Positions 58,632 through 64,000 of a stretch of DNA of 64,000 bases are shown here, one piece after another. The stretch's first letter is position 1. Each line of letters begins with the position of its first letter. Below the pieces are notes generated by a model. That model saw only the letters and a program-made list of their open reading frames with translations. It was not told the origin of the DNA and did not search any database. The stretch is from Populus alba (Eukaryota > Streptophyta > Magnoliopsida > Malpighiales > Salicaceae): assembly GCF_005239225.2 (NCBI RefSeq), contig NC_133284.1, positions 3,625,770 to 3,689,769 on the forward strand, read 5' to 3'. The translations under genes were made by a program, and so were the position numbers.

Positions 58632-61145
58632 ATGGTTTGGAAATTGGTGTTTCAATTAATGTTGATGATGCTAATGTTTCAACTAGCAGCAGCAGCAGCA
58701 GCACCGATCGCAAGGTCTGGTTGTCCAGATCGTTGTGGAGACATCAGCATTCCATACCCTTCGGAATAGGAAAAGATTGCTGCATGAACGAATGGTTCGC
58801 CATAGAATGCAATGCAACTTTCAACCCTGCTAGAGCTTTTATAAGTGGAATCAACATGGAGGTGCTGAATATTTCAGCTGAAAGAGCCACTGTTACTGTC
58901 AAAAGTCCAATAATATCCTCGAATTGTACTGGCAGGGAAGATGGTGTAACTCTGAATTTCACTGGAACTCCTTTTGTCTTCTCCAGAAACTATGATGTAT
59001 TCATCGCAGTAGGTTGTAATACTCAAGCTCTAATGACCGGAATCACGCCAAGTCTCATCGGTTGTGAGTCTACCTGCAGTGACGTAAAGAGTAAAAATTT
59101 CTGCCAGGCTTCACCCCCATCATTCCTTCAGGTTTTCAATCCAAAATTAGAAGCTACAGATGATAATCAAGATAGAGAAGGATGCAAGCTGGCCTTCCTG
59201 GTGAACCAGACATGGTTCGAATCGAATGTCAGCGATCCATTCTCGTTGCAATATAGAGATTATGTTCCAGCAGAGCTTGGTTGGACAACGAATGTGAATT
59301 CTGATGATCCCGTGCATTGCAGAGGATATTACAATGAGTCTTTTCGATCCGAATGTGTGTGTGGTTGGGGCTATGAGGGCATCCCTTACCTTGGATGCAT
59401 AGGTAAATACTTTTTTCCTCCAAAAATATTAGTGATGACAGCATTTTGTTTGTTGAGAAAATGATGATTTTGCTATGGGAATGGTGGCTTGCTAATTTTG
59501 TTAGTGATATTTGTCCTAACATTGGATAATCATCTTATTCGTTTTGGATTTTTTCTCTTATTATTTTATTAGATGTGGATGAATGTAAAGAATCAAAGCA
59601 TTCGTGCCGAGGGTTACTTAAATGTGTAAATACACGGGGGTCTTTCGATTGCGAGATCAATAAACTTTATATAGCCTTGATAGGTAAGTCTAAGATTTCT
59701 TCTCTTCTTCTTCTACTTTCTTGCTGTCGTTGTTCTTGTTGTTTTCCTTACTAGGATGGTAAAACAGAGAAGAAGCTCTTATTTTTGGAGTGAGCCAAAA
59801 GATTAAATGTATAAAATTTTAAAATACTAGCTACTAAATCTAGCTTGTTGCTACTCAGCAGTCATATATATATATATATGCTGATGATTGCACATGCCAA
59901 CAAATTAACTTTTTCTTCGTTGTAAATAATGCAGTTATAGGCGCAGTTGTCCTGGCATTGTCATCGCTGATGGGCATTTGGTGGTTGTATAAACTTGTAA
60001 AGAAATGGCAAAAGATTGAACTCAAAAAGAAATTCTTCAAACGAAACGGTGGGCTATTGTTACAGCAGGAATTACGTGCTGCTGAAGGTTGGGTTCAAAA
60101 AACAAAAATATACAGTTCAAAGGAGTTGGAAGTAGCCACTGATCGTTTTAATGTGAATAGAATACTCGGTCAAGGTGGTCAAGGCACAGTTTATAAAGGG
60201 ATGTTAGCAGATGGAAGGATTGTTGCTGTTAAGAAGTCCGTGGTCGTTGATGAAGGAAAGCTTGAAGAATTTATCAATGAGGTCGTCGTTCTTTCACAAA
60301 TCAACCATAGGAATGTGGTTAAGTTGCTCGGTTGTTGCTTGGAGACTGAAGTTCCGTTGCTAGTCTATGAGTTCATTCCCAATGGAAATCTTTACAAGTA
60401 TATCCATGATCAAAACGAAGATCTCTTGTTATCTTGGGAGATGCGATTACGGATTGCCATTGAAGTTGCCGGAGCACTTTCCTATCTACACTCAGCAACA
60501 TCCATTCCGATTTATCACCGTGATATCAAGTCTACAAACATACTCCTAGATGAGAAATACAGAGCAAAAGTATCTGATTTTGGATCTTCAAGATCTATAT
60601 CCATCGATCAAACTCACTTGACCACTCTTGTGCAAGGTACTTTTGGCTACTTGGATCCCGAGTACTTCCAGTCTAGTCAATTTACAGAAAAGAGTGATGT
60701 TTATAGCTTTGGAGTGGTTCTGGTTGAGCTCATAAGCGGACAAAAACCGATATTTTCTGTAAGTCAGACAGAGACTAGAAGTTTAGCCACGCATTTTATT
60801 ATGTTGATGGAAGACAATAGACTGTCTGATATTCTTGATGCTAGAGTTAAGGAGGGCTGTCAGAGTGAAGAAGTTATCTCTGTTGCTAATCTTGCGAAAA
60901 GATGCTTGAATTTGAATGGGAAAAATCGACCTACAATGCGAGAAGTCACATCAGAGTTGGAGAGGATAAATGGATTGTCTCAAAAAGAGCTAAATATTCA
61001 AGAGAACTGTAAAATATCAAAAAACACCATGGATGATGCAAGCAATGATTGGGATGCAGTTTCGACATCAATCAGTGGTGAATTTGATACTGGCAGGACT
61101 ACATCATCCGATGGTGAACCGTTGATAAATATTACAACATGCTGA
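58632..61145 (+). CDS. WAK-like receptor kinase, copy E (right arm)
   Basis: Plasma-membrane receptor kinase, nearly 700 residues. Exons 58,632-59,402; 59,573-59,683; 59,935-61,145. Exon 1: signal peptide, then galacturonan-binding domain ([29 protein letters not shown]) and EGF start ([15 protein letters not shown]). Exon 2: EGF-Ca repeat ([14 protein letters not shown]). Exon 3: transmembrane helix ([18 protein letters not shown]), glycine loop [37 protein letters not shown], all intact. One lesion: a C-run at 58,757-58,759 has three bases where the mirror has four, shifting the frame early in exon 1. It also has six AGC units in the signal peptide where the left has five. Exons 2 and 3 are intact here but broken in D, and exon 1 is intact in D but broken here, so the real gene is probably functional. 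Confidence 0.88.
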
Positions 61146-61854
61146 TTTTACAAGACATATCAATCGCTGAAAACATTCATGCGTCTCTGTTTTTCTTTTC
61201 CCTTGTTCCCTTCTGTTGGTTCAAATTCTTATGTTTGAGATTTCGGTTAAATTTCTCCATGGTAGAATTTCAATAAAATATGATTAATCAACGGACGAAA
61301 ATGGAAATTTCTTAGATATATGGACTGGATTGATGTGTTGACGATCCTATTTATGGGATCAAACCTTTATGTGTGTTAGTGTGTGTTTATATATAATATA
61401 ACAAATTATTAAAAGCAATCTATCTATCTATCACATTAAAATGATACTCTTCACAAGTAATATTATGGGCAAAGTTTTCATTTTGACATATGGACATGCC
61501 AAATATGCCAATGATTCATAACTTGCTCATCATAATATGCCACATGTAAAAATTATAAAATGAGATAAATCTTTTATTGATGTGGGATATGTTGTGAAGA
61601 TGTTTGTAAAAGATAAACAAGACAAAGCTAATGAAGAACTCAGGCGTATTAACTAAAGCAATTATAACTTCAGAATATTCAATAAGCCCAGTTTTATAGA
61701 AGGGTTAGCTTACTGTAACTAGTTAAGGTCCGGAAGGCCTTCATATTAGGCATAGAATGTAAACCCCATGTTAAACAACACCACTTCCAAGTGAAAAATA
61801 ATAAATTTAAAAGAAATTTTGTCATGACTAGGGGTGAAAATCCATGGTAATTAG
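61146..61854. other. 3' flank of WAKL copy E
   Basis: AT-rich; no gene seen. The last 8 bases before the hAT end, GTAATTAG (61,847-61,854), are the candidate target duplication. Confidence 0.5.
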
Positions 61855-62158
61855 CAGGGGTGTTTAGAAAAAACCAATTAACCGAAAAAACCGATGAAAA
61901 ATTAACCGAGAAAACCGAATTGCAATGAAAAACCAATTAAACTGATTTTTAAAACCATAAAATCTTGCCGGTTCGGTTCAATTTTGGTTTTACAATTGAA
62001 ACCGGTGAACCAAACCAAACCAAACCAACCATAAAATAAAAGACCTATAAATACTACAGTAAACCTAACCCTAATTAATAACATTACATGAAAAGCCGCC
62101 GCTCAGACCAAAGATGATTTATCCCTTTCTTCCTTTCCCTTTCAATTTTCATCCACTC

Positions 62159-62616
62159 TGTGATGCAAATCAGGAGGAGACAAAGGAAGGAACCCTGTAA
62201 AACACAAAGATTACTGGAAGACAGAAACATGGGAAACCAAGGAAACGTGAAAGCTGATTAAAAGCTTACTAGCTGTAGTTTAATATTTCCTAGTCAGGTT
62301 GATTAAGAAAACTTATCAGCTGTAGTTATTATTTTCCTAGTTAGCTAGCAGTTTCCTAGTTAGACTAGGATTAGAGTTCAAATATGTATTAGATTATAAT
62401 TCATTAGTAGAGGGTATTTAAGAAAGAGAGCATAACATAAGAAACGACAGTTTTTGTAATCAGGCAATTTGCTATTCTTAATACAAATTCTAGAGTGATT
62501 CCTCTACAGAGAGATTCTGCCTTAGATTGTTGTTCTTATTGTAAGCAACAAAAGGTTGCAAAGAGCAATTACACTACTCTGTGTCTCTTCCCCCTGCATC
62601 TATCTCTTCTCTAACA
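62159..62616 (+). mobile_element. Candidate solo LTR inside the hAT, right copy
   Basis: TGTGATGCAAATCAGG to CTTCTCTAACA, about 458 bases. Same insertion as in the left arm, so it predates the arm duplication or is shared by alleles. No clear target duplication was found. Confidence 0.45.
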
Positions 62617-63743
62617 GAACAATAACCCACATCTCCATCTAGTATACTTGTAGCCAAACAAAAACCCTTGGGTTCTCTCTTCGCTTGCAGTAGAAAGAGA
62701 GGGCTCCTCCATTAGAAAAAAGACGGCAAGGTAAAGTTTATCCATGTGTTAATTCTGGCCTTCGTGTGCTTGTATCATTTGTTTCAAACTTTCATGCTTC
62801 TTTGACCTTTTCTTCTCCTTTTTCTATCCTCTTACAGCTAGGGTTTTTGCATCTTTCTTCAGGTTCACCCCCTCCTCTCTCCTTTATCTTGTTTCAATCA
62901 TGCCTTTTGTCTTATTTGATTTTCTTGAGTTCTTGATTCCTTTGTTTAGTATTATTAACTTTAATATGTGGTTTTGATTTGTATTATCAACTATCAATCC
63001 GTTTTATCCTGATTGCTAGTGCCTTTTATTTGCCTTGAATTGATAGACTATTTTATGGTCAAGATTTTGTTGTTGATTTATGGATAGACTTGAGTTGGTA
63101 AAAGCTTGTTCAACTATCAATTCTGTCAGTATGGTTGATGTGGTGGGACAATGGATAGGTTACAAAGTTGGCTATAATGTGAAACTATAATTGTTGGGTG
63201 TTATGTTATATTTATAATAAGTTCAAGTTTACTGTTGATTTTTTTGACTTCATGGTTTGTTGAATTTTTAGATATTGATTGCTTTGTTCAGTTAAAATTA
63301 TTGTGTGTTTTTGCAAAACCTTTTCCATGGAAATATTTGATTTTCATGTATGATCTATTATAAACCATTGTTCCATTATAATGTACACCTTGTTTGAAAT
63401 TTTTTTGCCTAGTCAGATGTTGGAGCTCATTATGATGTGTATTTCTATGAGTAGTATACAAGTTTTTTAGAATAGAGAGGTGACAGATGCCTTTTTGCAA
63501 TTTTATGAACCTAACATGATGCTCAACTTTTGCTTGATTCACCAAAAGGCTTTTTTTCTTGCTTTTTGCATTAATTGGCAGAATAGTGGGCAATTGGGTA
63601 GAATAGTGGGTTTTTTTTCTTGCTTTTGCAATTGGAAATAATTTCTGGTCTTTAAATCCTCTTTGCAATTGAACATGTTAGCTTTAACTTTAAAATTCAT
63701 GTTTTTTATTTTTATTTTTATTTTTTATTTTTTATAATTTTAG

Positions 63744-64000
63744 ATGGGTAATCGGGAAGATCCTACACCAAATGAATCAAATCCTTCAAGTTCGGATCCT
63801 AATTCTTTGCCTATTCCAGTTCCAGTTCCAGGTGCTATTTCTAGTACAAATAGCAACACTGAAAGTGAAGGTAATCCACCTTTTAAATCTAATAAAAAAA
63901 ACATCCCAAATTTGGGATCCTTTTAAAAAACTAGATGGTAATCCTAAAGCTCATAGGGTTACATGTATGTATTGTGGAAAAGACTATGCATGTCATACTA
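63744..64000 (+). pseudogene. hAT transposase N-terminus, right copy
   Basis: MGNREDPTPNESNPSSSDPN, then a Pro/Val-rich linker (PIPVPVPGA), then a frameshift at an A-run (8 As here, 9 in the left arm) before the BED finger piece WDPFKKLDGNPKAHR and CMYCGKDYACHT. Neither run length keeps the frame open. Incomplete at the window edge. Confidence 0.8.

Larger units (their letters stand above)
52180..64000. repeat. Right arm of the large inverted repeat
   Basis: Reverse complement of 37,458-49,286. It begins exactly at the gap edge and runs to the end of the window, so its outer limit is not visible. Confidence 0.97.
61855..64000 (+). mobile_element. hAT transposon, right copy (runs off the window)
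   Basis: It starts CAGGGGTGTTTAGAAAAAAC at 61,855, followed by clustered AACCG and GGTTCGGTT subterminal motifs, as in plant hAT elements. A candidate solo LTR lies at 62,159-62,616. The transposase starts at 63,744. The far end is outside the window. Confidence 0.75.

Noticed and set aside
58637..58760. Ser-rich N-terminus ([17 protein letters not shown]) for WAKL copy E
   Set aside because: It is the wrong frame of the alanine-rich signal peptide, opened by the one-base C-run deletion at 58,757; the left-arm copy shows the proper frame.
37458..64000. A real giant palindrome or inverted-duplication gene-silencing locus
   Set aside because: The right arm begins exactly at a 500-N gap, and arm differences are dominated by run-length errors; an assembly join explains both more simply, though reads are needed to exclude it.

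Overview
This window is plant nuclear DNA. It is AT-rich, its genes have GT-AG introns, and it carries wall-associated receptor kinases, a type 2 metallothionein, a CAF1 deadenylase and Copia, Gypsy and hAT transposons. A woody eudicot, plausibly Populus or another Salicaceae, would fit, but that is an impression from the protein and repeat types and was not tested. No prokaryotic, CRISPR or viral system is visible.

Left half (about 1-36 kb): a small membrane-protein gene (1.45 kb) is followed by a cluster of minus-strand WAK-like (WAKL) receptor kinase genes made by tandem segmental duplication. Copies A (4.25-8.39 kb) and B (12.97-16.02 kb) are complete three-exon genes: signal peptide plus galacturonan-binding exon, EGF-Ca exon, transmembrane plus kinase exon. 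Copy C (22.5-31.07 kb) has intact exons 2 and 3, a decayed and truncated exon 1, and a Copia element in intron 2. A more divergent exon-1 relic lies at 21.5-22.0 kb. A plus-strand CAF1 gene (18.9-19.7 kb) sits between B and C. Gypsy debris fills 10.5-12.3, 20.4-21.1 and 31.1-36.7 kb.

Right half (about 36.7-64 kb): this is a mirror image. Positions 37,458-49,286 reappear in reverse complement at 52,180-64,000, the two coordinates summing to about 101,460 throughout. Between them are about 2.4 kb present only on the left and a run of exactly 500 N. Each arm carries a hAT transposon, one WAKL gene, a five-exon Rossmann-type gene of unknown function and a three-exon metallothionein gene. The left-arm genes carry at least seven coding frameshifts relative to the right arm, all one-base changes in short homonucleotide runs. 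The right arm has one in its WAKL gene. This looks more like two versions of one locus joined head to head across a scaffold gap than a biological palindrome.

The WAKL genes would encode plasma-membrane receptors linking pectin sensing to an intracellular Ser/Thr kinase. The other genes are housekeeping or stress-type neighbours with no evident functional link. The most interesting non-genic structure is a tandem array of double hairpins with compensatory base changes inside a Gypsy LTR (32.26-32.61 kb).
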